58,677 nt of DNA. Origin: Candidatus Wallbacteria bacterium (GTDB taxonomy: Bacteria; Muiribacteriota; UBA6191; JACPRK01). The notes beneath the pieces are model-generated. The model was not told the DNA's origin and made no database searches. It saw only the letters and a program-made list of their open reading frames with translations. The DNA lies in NCBI GenBank assembly GCA_016190005.1, contig JACPRK010000164.1:1-58677 (forward strand), given 5' to 3'. Positions 28,504 through 37,171 of the stretch are shown one piece after another. How positions within the stretch are numbered: position 1 is the stretch's first letter; the number at the start of each line of letters is the position of its first letter. The translations under genes were made by a program, and so were the position numbers.

Positions 28504-28504
28504 T

Positions 28505-28520
28505 GTAAGGTCTTCCTTAC
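28505..28520 (-). promoter_or_regulatory. Inverted repeat overlapping kinase ribosome site
   Basis: Arms GTAAGG and CCTTAC around four bases lie one base before the kinase ATG. On the mRNA the AAGGA ribosome-binding sequence is in the first arm, so the hairpin (or a protein bound to the DNA palindrome) could limit expression. Confidence 0.4.
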
Positions 28521-28596
28521 CCCCACAGCCGGGGCCCTGCCACCGGTCGGGTGGTCGGTGCCCGCATGTTACGAGATCCGGACTGCCGCAGCAACA

Positions 28597-28618
28597 CCCG
28601 GGCCACGGGATGCCCGGG
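28597..28618. promoter_or_regulatory. Candidate enhancer palindrome CCCGGGC-N8-GCCCGGG
   Basis: Seven-base arms lie 125-145 bp upstream of the sigma-54 promoter at 28742, a usual distance for NtrC-type activators. The 318-bp gap between the divergent genes shows no coding gene. Confidence 0.3.
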
Positions 28619-28741
28619 CTACCACCGGCTCCCCGACGGCACCCTCATGTCCCACCTTTCCGGCCCGAACCGGGGGGCATGCGGACAGAACGTCCCCGGA
28701 TACTCCCGGCCAGATTGCGGCCTCAACTGCAGCAGTCTTGC

Positions 28742-28757
28742 TGGCACGGCCCTTGCG
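28742..28757 (+). promoter_or_regulatory. Sigma-54 promoter of the nitrate operon
   Basis: TGGCAC-GGCCC-TTGCG matches the sigma-54 consensus perfectly in both conserved blocks with five-base spacing. It lies about 65 bp before the Rieske start and faces away from an NtrB/NtrC pair. Confidence 0.85.
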
Positions 28758-28821
28758 CTTGTACCCTCCTCAGGTCGAGCAGACCGAAATGTAATCGGCT
28801 GTTCACCGTCTAGGAGGCATC

Positions 28822-29256
28822 GTGGAGCGTCGTTCCATTCTGTCCTGGTTCGCCATGCTCGGAAGCCTGATGCTGGCCTACGGCACCGGAGCCGTCTACG
28901 CGCTCCGATTCCTTTACCCCGCCAAGAAAAAGGTCCGGCGCCAGCTCTTCGTAGCCTCCGTCGAGGCCATCGGACCCGGCCAGAGCCTGGAGTACCTGCT
29001 GCCGTCCGGCGCCAAGGTGGCCGTCACCCGCACTGTAAATGGGCTGGTCGCGCTCTCCAACACCTGCCCGCACCTGGGCTGCAAGGTTCACTGGGAGGGC
29101 GAGAAGAGCCGCTTCTATTGCCCGTGTCACGAAGGCGTCTTCGATCCGTCCGGCACGCCGGTCTCCGGTCCGCCAAAGGCCGAGAACCTTGCGCTCGGCC
29201 GCTATGAGCTGGAAGAGAAAGACGGCCAGGTCTACCTGGTCCTGGAGGAGTCATGA
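28822..29256 (+). CDS. Rieske iron-sulfur protein (nitrate operon)
   Basis: This 144-residue membrane-anchored 2Fe-2S protein starts with GTG four bases after GGAGG. One N-terminal helix (about 8-28) precedes the soluble fold with cluster-binding CPHLGC and CPCHEG. It should take electrons from quinol at the cytochrome b encoded next and pass them to the multiheme proteins. It overlaps the cytochrome b gene by four bases. It has no Tat twin arginine followed by a canonical signal, but RR occurs at positions 3-4. Confidence 0.93.
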   Translation: MERRSILSWFAMLGSLMLAYGTGAVYALRFLYPAKKKVRRQLFVASVEAIGPGQSLEYLLPSGAKVAVTRTVNGLVALSNTCPHLGCKVHWEGEKSRFYCPCHEGVFDPSGTPVSGPPKAENLALGRYELEEKDGQVYLVLEES

Positions 29257-30305
29257 CGCCCGTCCAAGACGCCCGCGGCTGGCTCGCCGAGCGGGTCCCG
29301 TTGAACCTCGACCAGCTGACCCACTTCGGCAACGAGCCCGTGCCGAATCACTTGAAGCGCTGGTGGTTCTGCCTGGGCGGCACTCCGGCCTACCTCTTTC
29401 TCGTGCAGGTCGTCACCGGCATCCTCCTGACCTTCTACTACGTGCCCGAGCCCGGCAAGGCCTACGACAGCGTCCGCTACATCACCGACGAGGCGACCTA
29501 CGGCTGGTTCATCCGTGGGCTGCACAAGTGGTCGGCCAACCTGATGATCGTGGCGGTGGTCCTCCATGCGATGCGCGTCTTCTTCACGGGTGCCTACCGC
29601 AAGCCTCGCGAGCTCAACTGGGTGATCGGCTCGTGCATCCTCGGCGTGGTGCTGTTGTTCGGCTTCACCGGCTACTCCCTGGTCTACGAGCAGCTTTCGT
29701 ACTGGGGGGCGACCGTGGCCGGTAACATCACCTCGGCCGTGCCCGTCATGGGGGACTTTCTCGGGGCGATGCTGCGCGGCGGCGAGCGCATCGGCGACAA
29801 CACGCTGACGCGCTTCTTCGTCCTGCACATCGGCGTTCTTCCAACCGTCATCACCTGTCTGCTCTTCGTCCACATCCTGCTCATCCGACTCATTGGAGTG
29901 ACCGAATTCCATTTCGCCGACGAAGACCCGGAGCATCCGCAACACTTCCCGTTCTTTCCGGACCACCTCCTGACCGAGATGGCTATCGGCGTGGTGCTGA
30001 TGATCGTGCTCACCTGCCTGGTCTGCGCCTTCCCGCCCGGGCTGGGCGAGCGTGCCAACCCGCTGGTGACGCCCGAGCACATCAAGCCCGAGTGGTACTT
30101 CTTCTGGGCCTTCCGCTGGCTGAAGCTGGCCGGGCTCAAGGCCGCCGTGGTGACCCAGGGCCTCGCGGCGGTGCTGTTCGCAGGGTGGCCCTGGATCGAC
30201 GCTGCCATCCGCCGCAGGCGGCCCGATAGCGAGCTCAGCATCTTCGTCGGCGTGGTCGCATTCCTATTCCTGTTGGGACTGACACTCTGGGAGGCCCTGG
30301 CATGA
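29253..30305 (+). CDS. Cytochrome b of a Rieske/b complex
   Basis: This 350-residue protein is a fused b6/subunit IV-type cytochrome b. Heme b histidines are in HKWSANLMIVAVVLH and HIGVLPTVITCLLFVH. The quinol-site motif PEWYF follows. Length is near b-type with seven to eight helices. It lies between the Rieske gene and an octaheme gene with four-base overlaps (ATGA) on both sides, so the proteins probably form one quinol-oxidising complex in which a multiheme protein replaces cytochrome c1. Confidence 0.94.
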   Translation: MTPVQDARGWLAERVPLNLDQLTHFGNEPVPNHLKRWWFCLGGTPAYLFLVQVVTGILLTFYYVPEPGKAYDSVRYITDEATYGWFIRGLHKWSANLMIVAVVLHAMRVFFTGAYRKPRELNWVIGSCILGVVLLFGFTGYSLVYEQLSYWGATVAGNITSAVPVMGDFLGAMLRGGERIGDNTLTRFFVLHIGVLPTVITCLLFVHILLIRLIGVTEFHFADEDPEHPQHFPFFPDHLLTEMAIGVVLMIVLTCLVCAFPPGLGERANPLVTPEHIKPEWYFFWAFRWLKLAGLKAAVVTQGLAAVLFAGWPWIDAAIRRRRPDSELSIFVGVVAFLFLLGLTLWEALA

Positions 30306-31645
30306 CACTCGATGCGAAGCGATACCTGGTCGGTTTCCTCGCCCTGCTCTTCCTGGCGGGCCTCCTGATCGTCGCCTGGGTCGAGGGCGGCAAGCAAAGG
30401 CTTGGTCATCGAATCACGCCCGCCGTGCCGCCCGACAGTCGCGACTGCGTCACTTGCCACAAGGTGACCTCGCCCGTGGTCGTCGAGCAGTGGGAGGACT
30501 CCCGCCACGCGCAAAAGGGCGTCGGTTGCTTCACCTGCCACGAGGCGCTCAAGGACGATGCCGACGGCTTCGAGCACCACGGCCGCCGCATTGCCACCAT
30601 CGTCAGCCCGAAGGACTGCTCCCGTTGCCACAACAAGGAGTTCCACGAACAGCAGGGCAGCCGTCACGCCGACGCTGCCAGCTTCATCGGTTCCCTCGAC
30701 AACTTCCTGGGCGAGATCGTCGAGGGCGGGCCGGCCGCCGCACTCGGCTGCAAGCAGTGCCACGGCTCCGAAGTCAAGGTGATGCCGACCGGGAAGCTCG
30801 ACCCGGCGACCTGGCCCAACGGCGGCATGGGGCGCATCAACCCCGACAAGTCGAAGGGCAGCTGCGCCGCCTGCCATTACCGGCACGACTTCTCGCTCGC
30901 CATCGCCCGAAGCCCCGAGACCTGCGGCAAGTGCCACATGGGGCCCGACCATCCGCAGATCGAGATCTACAACGAGTCCAAGCATGGTGTGCGGTTCGCC
31001 ACCTTCCGCAACCAGATGAACCTCAACGCCCAGCCGTGGGTCGCCGGCAAGGACTACTGGGCCGCGCCGACCTGCGCCACCTGCCATATGAGCGCCACCA
31101 AGAACCAGGGCGTCACTCACGACGTCGGCGCCCGCATCTCCTGGACGCTGCGCCCCGTCATCAGCACGCGCCTCGACAAGTGGGAGGACAAGCGCAAGAA
31201 CATGCTCGACGTCTGCATCCACTGCCACTCCGAGCAGTGGGCAAAGAACTACTTCATGCAGTTCGACAGCTTCGTCGACCTCTACAACGACAAGTTCGCC
31301 AAGCCCGCCAAGGAAATCATGGACGGACTGAAGGCGGCCAACAAGCTCACGAAGACGCCGTTCGACGAGACGATCGAGTGGACCTTCTACGAGCTCTGGC
31401 ACCACGAGGGCCGACGAGGCCGCCACGGCGCCGCGATGATGGGCCCCGACTTCGTCCAGTGGCACGGCGCCTACGAGGTCGCCAAGCACTTCTACAACAA
31501 GTTCCTCCCCGAGGCCAAGGAGCTTGACGCCGCGCTGGTCGAGAAGGTCATCGGCTCGAGCCAGCACCACACCTGGCTCAAGGGCCTCACCAAGGAACAG
31601 GTCGAGTCGCAGATCCAGTTCTACAAGCAGCGCTACGGGCAATGA
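30302..31645 (+). CDS. Octaheme HAO-family cytochrome c, membrane anchored
   Basis: This 447-residue protein has an N-terminal membrane helix (about 8-28) and eight CxxCH motifs. The C-terminal portion carries conserved HAO-family sequence (MMGPDFVQWHGAYEVAK). HAO oxidises hydroxylamine, while tyrosine-crosslink-lacking members are proposed to reduce nitrite to hydroxylamine. Anammox Rieske/b complexes also contain HAO-like subunits. Here it sits between cytochrome b and nitrate reductase genes, so it may be either a nitrite reductase or the c1-like exit of the b complex. Whether the catalytic crosslinking tyrosine is present needs alignment. Confidence 0.88.
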   Translation: MTLDAKRYLVGFLALLFLAGLLIVAWVEGGKQRLGHRITPAVPPDSRDCVTCHKVTSPVVVEQWEDSRHAQKGVGCFTCHEALKDDADGFEHHGRRIATIVSPKDCSRCHNKEFHEQQGSRHADAASFIGSLDNFLGEIVEGGPAAALGCKQCHGSEVKVMPTGKLDPATWPNGGMGRINPDKSKGSCAACHYRHDFSLAIARSPETCGKCHMGPDHPQIEIYNESKHGVRFATFRNQMNLNAQPWVAGKDYWAAPTCATCHMSATKNQGVTHDVGARISWTLRPVISTRLDKWEDKRKNMLDVCIHCHSEQWAKNYFMQFDSFVDLYNDKFAKPAKEIMDGLKAANKLTKTPFDETIEWTFYELWHHEGRRGRHGAAMMGPDFVQWHGAYEVAKHFYNKFLPEAKELDAALVEKVIGSSQHHTWLKGLTKEQVESQIQFYKQRYGQ

Positions 31646-31674
31646 CGCGCCCGTCGGCGCACGAGGTGAATTCC

Positions 31675-34248
31675 ATGACGCAATCGCGAGTTTCCAGTCT
31701 GCTGCTGTCGACCCATCCGGGCCGTTCGGGCGATGTCGCCGCCAGGCTTGCCGGCGAGAGCGGCGTCGTGGTGACACGCGCCGGTGGCGACCGGGTCGCG
31801 GTGGTCCTCGAGGCCCGAGCGCCCTCCGAGGAGCTCGGGCTCTTCGAGCGCCTGCAGGCTTTGCCCGGAGTCGCCTCCGTCGAGCTGGCCTATGCAAGCG
31901 ACGGCACAGCCAATGACGATACTGGCGGACTTTCTCGCCGCGGCTTCCTCGAGGCGCTCGCGGCCTCCACCCTGGCGCTCGGCGCCACCCGCGCCGCTTC
32001 GGCCTTCCCGAAGCCCGGCCACGAGTGGCGCCCCAACGAAAACGACGTCCGCTGGGAGAAGGCCGTCTGCCGTTTCTGTGGCACCGGATGCGGCGTCATG
32101 GTCGGATTGGCCGGAGGCAAGGTCGCCGCCGTCCAGGGCGATCGCGCCAACCCCGTCAACAAGGGGTTGCTCTGCGTCAAGGGCTACCACCTGCCCGGCA
32201 TCCTCTACGGAAAGGACCGCCTGACGCAGCCCCTCGTCCGGGAAAACGGGAAGCTGGTCCCGACCACCTGGGATAAGGCGCTCGACCTGATCGCAGAGAA
32301 GCTCTCCCTTGCCGTCAAGACCCACGGGCCAAAGTCAGTCGGCATGTACCTGAGCGGCCAGTCGACCGTCTTCGAGGGCTACGCTGCCTCCAAGCTGATG
32401 CGCCTGGGGCTCGGCTCCAACAACCTCGAGGCCAACGCGCGACTCTGCATGGCCAGCGCCGTCACCGGCTTCATGTCGACCTTCGGCTCCGACGAGCCGA
32501 TGGGCTGCTACGACGACTTCGAGCTGGGCGACACCTTCGTGCTCTGGGGCAACAACATGGCCGAGATGCACCCCGTGCTCTTCTCGCGCATCCTCGAGCG
32601 CCGCCGCAACGCCAGCTGGGTCCAGATCCTCGATCTCGGCACGCGCTTCACGCGCACCTCGGGATTCGCAGACAGGTATGTTCCCTTCGCCCCGGGCAGC
32701 GATCTCGCGCTCGCCAACGGAATTGCGCATGTCCTGGTCAAGGAGAACCTGATCGACCGCGCCTTCATCGACAAGCACGTCGTCTTCAAGAAGGGACTGA
32801 CCGGCCTCACCTACGGCCTCGAGGACAAGTACAAGTTCACCGACAAGCCCGAGCCGATCACCTTCGACGACTACGTCAAGTTCCTCGACGACTACACTCC
32901 CGAGAAGGTCGAGCAGCTCTCGGGTGTCCCGGCCGCCACCGTCATCGACCTGGCGCACCGCTACGGCGATCCGAACAAGGGCGTGGTCAGTCTCTGGTGC
33001 ATGGGCGTCAACCAGCACGTGCGCGGCACGTGGATGAACAACCTCATCTACAACCTGCACCTGCTGACCGGGAAGATCTGCAAGAAGGGCTCGAACCCGC
33101 TGTCCCTGACGGGTCAGCCCAGCGCCTGCGGCACGGTCCGCGAGGTCGGCGTCGTCGCCAACCGGTTACCCGCGGACATGGTCGTCACGGAGCCGGAGCA
33201 CCGCAAGAAGGCGGCGGAGATCTGGGGCGTGAAAGAAGACAAGATCCCCGCGGAGCCCGGGATGGACACGGTCGAGATGTTCCGGGCGCTGGCCCGGGGC
33301 GACCTCAAGTTCCTCTGGGTGAGCACGACGAACCCCTTCGTCACCCTGCCCAACCAGGACCGCTATCGCAAGGCATTCGCCTCGGGCGACGCGTTCATGG
33401 TCGTCAGCGACGTCTATCCGACCGAGACGACGGCGCTGGCCAGCGTCGTGCTTCCGTCGGCCCTCTGGGTCGAAAAGGTCGGGATGTTCGGCAACACGGA
33501 GCGGCGCACGCAACAGTGGAACAAGCTGGTCGACCCGCCCGGCGAGGCAAAGGACGATCTCTGGCAGTTCGTCGAGGTGGCCAAGAGGCTCGGACACGGA
33601 GGACTTTTCGACTCCGGTAAGACGCCGCTGCAGGAGTGGCTCTTCGAGGAGTACCGGAAGTTCACGCTGGGGACAGGAAAGGACCTGGCGCCCTACGCGA
33701 CTTACGTGGAGACCCGGGGCCTGCGGTGGCCGGTGGTCGACGGGCGCGAGACGCGCTACCGGTACAAAGGCGGCGAGGACCCCTACGTGCCGGCCGGTGA
33801 GGACGTCAAGTTCTACAAGAACAAGAAGGCCGACGGGCGCGCCGTCGTCTGGGCTCGGCCCTTCGAGCCGCCGGCCGAGTCGCCCGACAAGGACTTCCCA
33901 TTCTGGCTCTGCACGGGCCGCGTCCTGGAACACTGGCACACGGGGACGATGACGCGACGCGTTCCGGAGCTGGGCAGCGCCGTCGAGAAGGCCTACGTCG
34001 AGCTCCACCCCGACGACGCCTCCCAGCTCGGTGTCAACGCAGGCCAGAAGGTAAAGATCGTCTCCAGACGCGGCGCTATCGAGGCCACCGTGAAGCTGCG
34101 AGAGCGCTCCATCCCCGAGAAGGGCTCCGTCTTCGTTCCGTTCTTCGACGAGGCTCTGCTGATCAACAAGGTCACGCTCGACGCCACCTGCCCGATCAGC
34201 CGGGAACCCGACTACAAGAAGTGCGCGGTCCGCATCGAGAAGGTGTGA
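31675..34248 (+). CDS. napA: NapD-NapA fusion, periplasmic nitrate reductase
   Basis: This 857-residue protein begins with a NapD-like domain (about 1-75, SSLLLSTHPGRSGDVA). An internal Tat signal (SRRGFLEALA, about 87-96) follows, then a complete NapA. The 4Fe-4S ligands are C132, C135, C139 and C167, with NapA spacing C-x2-C-x3-C-x27-C. The Mo-ligand cysteine is C258 in NARLCMASAV. NapD is normally a separate chaperone that binds the NapA Tat signal. No start codon with a ribosome site lies between the two parts, so this is a true fusion. The start at 31675 follows GAGGTG; an ATG at 31642 overlaps the previous stop. The enzyme reduces nitrate to nitrite in the periplasm. Confidence 0.93.
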   Translation: MTQSRVSSLLLSTHPGRSGDVAARLAGESGVVVTRAGGDRVAVVLEARAPSEELGLFERLQALPGVASVELAYASDGTANDDTGGLSRRGFLEALAASTLALGATRAASAFPKPGHEWRPNENDVRWEKAVCRFCGTGCGVMVGLAGGKVAAVQGDRANPVNKGLLCVKGYHLPGILYGKDRLTQPLVRENGKLVPTTWDKALDLIAEKLSLAVKTHGPKSVGMYLSGQSTVFEGYAASKLMRLGLGSNNLEANARLCMASAVTGFMSTFGSDEPMGCYDDFELGDTFVLWGNNMAEMHPVLFSRILERRRNASWVQILDLGTRFTRTSGFADRYVPFAPGSDLALANGIAHVLVKENLIDRAFIDKHVVFKKGLTGLTYGLEDKYKFTDKPEPITFDDYVKFLDDYTPEKVEQLSGVPAATVIDLAHRYGDPNKGVVSLWCMGVNQHVRGTWMNNLIYNLHLLTGKICKKGSNPLSLTGQPSACGTVREVGVVANRLPADMVVTEPEHRKKAAEIWGVKEDKIPAEPGMDTVEMFRALARGDLKFLWVSTTNPFVTLPNQDRYRKAFASGDAFMVVSDVYPTETTALASVVLPSALWVEKVGMFGNTERRTQQWNKLVDPPGEAKDDLWQFVEVAKRLGHGGLFDSGKTPLQEWLFEEYRKFTLGTGKDLAPYATYVETRGLRWPVVDGRETRYRYKGGEDPYVPAGEDVKFYKNKKADGRAVVWARPFEPPAESPDKDFPFWLCTGRVLEHWHTGTMTRRVPELGSAVEKAYVELHPDDASQLGVNAGQKVKIVSRRGAIEATVKLRERSIPEKGSVFVPFFDEALLINKVTLDATCPISREPDYKKCAVRIEKV

Positions 34249-34251
34249 ACC

Positions 34252-34776
34252 ATGGTCTCAAAGTCCTCTATCTCAGTCTCGGTTGCTCTGGTAAGTCTTT
34301 TGACTTTGACCCTCGCGCCGGCCGCTGGTGGGGAGCCCAGGGAGGAGCTTCTGACGCTCAGGCAGGCCGGCCGCGCCTATGAGGGTGCCCCTCCGACCAT
34401 TCCCCACTGGTTCGATCCGATGGACGCCAGGGCCTGCCTCAAGTGCCACCAGACCGGTCTGGACGTGGGGTATGCGCGTCCCGCGCCCATCACGCCTCAC
34501 GCGGCCTGGGAGACCTGCCAGCAATGCCACGTCCCGCGCGCCGCCGAGGATCAGGAGGACATCCCCAACTCCCTTGCGGGACTGGGGCTGACTCGAGGCG
34601 CACACCGGCAGTATCCCGGCGCGCCGCCCGTTATGCCACATTCGCTATTTGGTCGCGAGAATTGTGTCGCTTGTCACGGCGGACCGGGCACCCCGAGTGC
34701 TATAAGGACCAGCCATCCCGAGAGGGCAAACTGCCTGCAGTGCCATGCCCTCGATGCCAAGAGGCAGGTCCAGTAG
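34252..34776 (+). CDS. NapB-like tetraheme cytochrome (duplicated NapB unit)
   Basis: This 174-residue secreted cytochrome has a signal peptide (about 1-27) and four CxxCH motifs. The first half (PPTIPHW, CLKCH, ITPHAAW, CQQCHVPRA) matches diheme NapB. The second half repeats the theme (PPVMPHSL, CVACH, CLQCH), so the protein looks like an internal duplication of NapB. It should deliver electrons to NapA, encoded just upstream. AAGGTG precedes the ATG by seven bases, and the gap from NapA is 3 bp. Confidence 0.85.
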   Translation: MVSKSSISVSVALVSLLTLTLAPAAGGEPREELLTLRQAGRAYEGAPPTIPHWFDPMDARACLKCHQTGLDVGYARPAPITPHAAWETCQQCHVPRAAEDQEDIPNSLAGLGLTRGAHRQYPGAPPVMPHSLFGRENCVACHGGPGTPSAIRTSHPERANCLQCHALDAKRQVQ

Positions 34777-34868
34777 GGCCGTCGATCGGCGCCGGCCGGA
34801 CCTTCTTCGAGGTCCAGTCCCACATCTTTTCCGGCCGATAAGGATCCGGAATCCGACAGGAGGTCGCC

Positions 34869-36305
34869 ATGTCGTTCAAAACGACAATCCCGGTTCTATT
34901 GCTCTTGGCGCTGGCTGCGCCGATCCTGGCCGCCGACGCGGCCGAGAAGAAGCCGGAAGGCTGGGTCTTCAACGGCAGCGTCCGCGCGCGTGCCGAGGCC
35001 TGGGACTGGTTCGACACCGCGGCGCCTGGTGCGGGCAAGGAAGACGACTACACCTTCTTCGGCAGCATCGTCCGACTCTCCGGCACCAAGACCGGACCCA
35101 GGCACGACTGGACTCTGGAGGCCGCCATCCCGACCCTGCTCGGGCTGCCGGAGGACGCGGTCGCCCCGGGCGCCCAGGGCCAGCTCGGCCAGGGCGGCAG
35201 CTACTGGGATGCCAACCGTGGGCAGAACCTCTCCGTCCTCCTGAAACAGGCCCACGTCACCATGAAAGGCCGCGAAGGGCGCAAGATGAAGGTCGGCCGC
35301 TTCGAGTTCGTCGACGGGCTGGAGTGCCTGACCGGCGACGCCACGCTCGACTGGCTCAAGAAGGAGCGCATTGGCCATCGCCTGATCGGCACCTTCGGCT
35401 TCACGCACGTCGGCCGCAGCTTCGACGGCGCCCAGTTCTCCATCGACCGGCCCGACACGCTCTTCACGGTCGTCGGCGCGCGCCCCACCCAGGGTGTGTT
35501 CGATCTCGACGCCAACGAGCCGATCGACGACGTCAACCTCCAGTACACGAGCCTCACCTTCCGCGACAGCGACAAGCTCCAGGACGGCCGCATCTTCGCG
35601 ATGCGCTACTCCGACGAGCGCGCCCTGCTGAAGTCCGATAACCGCCCGCCGGCCACGCGGACCATCGACCGCACCCCGGTCGAGATCTACACCTTCGGCG
35701 GCGACTGGATGCGAAAGGCCGGCGACTTCGATCTGCTCGCCTGGGGCGTCTTCCAGACCGGCGACTGGGGCTCGCTCGAGCACGAGGCCTGGGCCTTCGA
35801 CGCCGAGGTCGGCCACCACTTTGGCGGCAAGCACGACCCGTGGCTGCGCGCCGGCTACACCGCCAGCTCCGGGGATTCGAACGCCGCTGACGGCCGCCAC
35901 GAGACCTTCTTCCAGGTCCTCCCCACGCCGCGCATCTACGCCCGCTTTCCCTTCTACAACATGATGAACACGCAGGACCTCTACGCGCAGCTCCTCTTCA
36001 AGCCCAGCAAGAAGACCGGCGCCCGCATCGAATACCACGTGCTCGATCGAACCGAAGCCGCCGATCTCTGGTACGCCGGCGGAGGCGCCTTCCAGCGCGA
36101 GACGTTCGGCTACGCGGGTCGTATCTCCACCGGCAGCACCGACCTCGCCAACGTCCTCGACGCCGCCCTCGACTTCAAGTGGGACGCCGACACCAGCCTC
36201 ACGCTCTACGCGGCCCGCGCCTTCGGCGGCAACACCGTCACCGCCATCTACCCCGCCGGTGACGACGCCTCCTACTACTTCGCCGAAGTCACCCGCAAGT
36301 TCTAA
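34869..36305 (+). CDS. Outer-membrane porin, alginate-export-like
   Basis: This 478-residue protein has a signal peptide (about 1-21) and a beta-barrel pattern with a C-terminal phenylalanine. Motifs such as VGRFEFVDG and repeated amphipathic strands are like the alginate_exp porin family. It is the last gene of the nitrate operon, 92 bp after the NapB-like gene, with AGGAGGTCGCC before the ATG. It may admit nitrate or export nitrite, but the substrate is unknown. Confidence 0.82.
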   Translation: MSFKTTIPVLLLLALAAPILAADAAEKKPEGWVFNGSVRARAEAWDWFDTAAPGAGKEDDYTFFGSIVRLSGTKTGPRHDWTLEAAIPTLLGLPEDAVAPGAQGQLGQGGSYWDANRGQNLSVLLKQAHVTMKGREGRKMKVGRFEFVDGLECLTGDATLDWLKKERIGHRLIGTFGFTHVGRSFDGAQFSIDRPDTLFTVVGARPTQGVFDLDANEPIDDVNLQYTSLTFRDSDKLQDGRIFAMRYSDERALLKSDNRPPATRTIDRTPVEIYTFGGDWMRKAGDFDLLAWGVFQTGDWGSLEHEAWAFDAEVGHHFGGKHDPWLRAGYTASSGDSNAADGRHETFFQVLPTPRIYARFPFYNMMNTQDLYAQLLFKPSKKTGARIEYHVLDRTEAADLWYAGGGAFQRETFGYAGRISTGSTDLANVLDAALDFKWDADTSLTLYAARAFGGNTVTAIYPAGDDASYYFAEVTRKF

Positions 36306-36319
36306 GACCAAGACTCGAA

Positions 36320-36374
36320 AAACCGGGGACACACGACCTATTTTGAAAAAATAGGTCGTGTGTCCCCGGTTTTC
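36320..36374. repeat. REP palindrome, left copy
   Basis: A perfect 26-bp hairpin (arms 36320-36345 and 36349-36374, loop GAA) begins 15 bp after the porin stop. It is identical over 55 bp to the copy at 37116-37170 and in the same orientation. It probably also ends the nitrate operon transcript. Confidence 0.9.
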
Positions 36375-37031
36375 CCCGGTTTTCCCTTTCTTGGGGCGGC
36401 CGGGTGGGGACGGATGCAGGCGACGGCCTGTGCGCAGTTCGAGCTGGGCAACGAACTCGGGGCTGCCCAATGGGCGGCCGGTGCGCGTGCGGGCTCGCAG
36501 CTCAGCGGTCGCTTGGCGGCAGTCCTCGGATTGCAGGAAGCTCGACCAGTCGCGAATCTCGTCAGTGAGAAAGCAGGGTGTGAGGAGCGGGTCCGGCTTG
36601 CCGCCCACTCGCGCCGCAGCGCTGGACCAGACGAAGTCCTCGGCCCGGGGGACCATGCCTGCACGCACGGGGTTTCGCTCGACGTACCTCACCACGGCGG
36701 CCACCTTGTCCTCCCCGACGGGTGCGCTGAAGTAACGGCCCTGCCATAGGAAGCCCGTCCAGCCTTGGCGCGAGTTGACCCGGCGGGAGTAGTTGAAGTG
36801 AACCCAGCCCATGCAATCCGAGAGGCTGCTCTCTGTCGACGGAACGAGAACCAGGTGCACGTGGTTATCCATCAAGCAGTAGGACCAGACATCGACGCCG
36901 AACTGCCGGGCGGCCTGCTTCAGCAGTTGCAGATAGAGAAGTCTGTCCCCGGAACTGAAGAACGTGCGTTGCCTGCGATTACCCCGCTGGACGACGTGAT
37001 GAGGTACCCCCGGGATGACGATACGAGCCAT
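36338..37031 (-). CDS. REP-associated tyrosine transposase (RAYT)
   Basis: This protein of about 230 residues is of the TnpA_REP (Y1) family. It starts MARIVIPGVPHHVVQRG; the HxH motif is in DNHVHLVLVP and the likely catalytic tyrosine is in RYVERNPVRAG. These enzymes nick and move REP hairpins. Two identical REP copies bracket the gene. In the main reading frame there is no stop after GRPKKGKTGEN: the frame runs through the left REP into the antisense of the porin gene. A different frame through the same tail meets a TAG inside the REP (36338-36340), so a one-base shift in the A/G-rich end may have removed the natural stop. The end given here uses that shifted stop and is tentative. Confidence 0.8.
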
Positions 37032-37115
37032 TCGAGCCGTGGCCCGGGATGATAACTCGCCCCCCCACTCCTCGGGACTCCAATGTGGTGAAATTGTCTC
37101 AAACCGAAGCCCGGG

Positions 37116-37170
37116 AAAACCGGGGACACACGACCTATTTTGAAAAAATAGGTCGTGTGTCCCCGGTTTT
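37116..37170. repeat. REP palindrome, right copy
   Basis: This is identical to the copy at 36320 (26-bp arms 37116-37141 and 37145-37170, loop GAA). It ends one base from the stop codon of the 11-heme cytochrome, so it likely forms the 3' end of that transcript as well. Confidence 0.9.
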
Positions 37171-37171
37171 C

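Noticed and set aside
29684..31897. 737-codon minus-strand open frame opposite cytochrome b and HAO genes
   Set aside because: It overlaps two clear cytochrome genes and is compositionally a GC-rich shadow.
34896..37031. Very long minus-strand open frame continuing from the RAYT through the porin region
   Set aside because: Beyond the RAYT tail it is the antisense of a well-supported porin gene and shows no protein-like sequence; it reflects the missing stop and high GC content.
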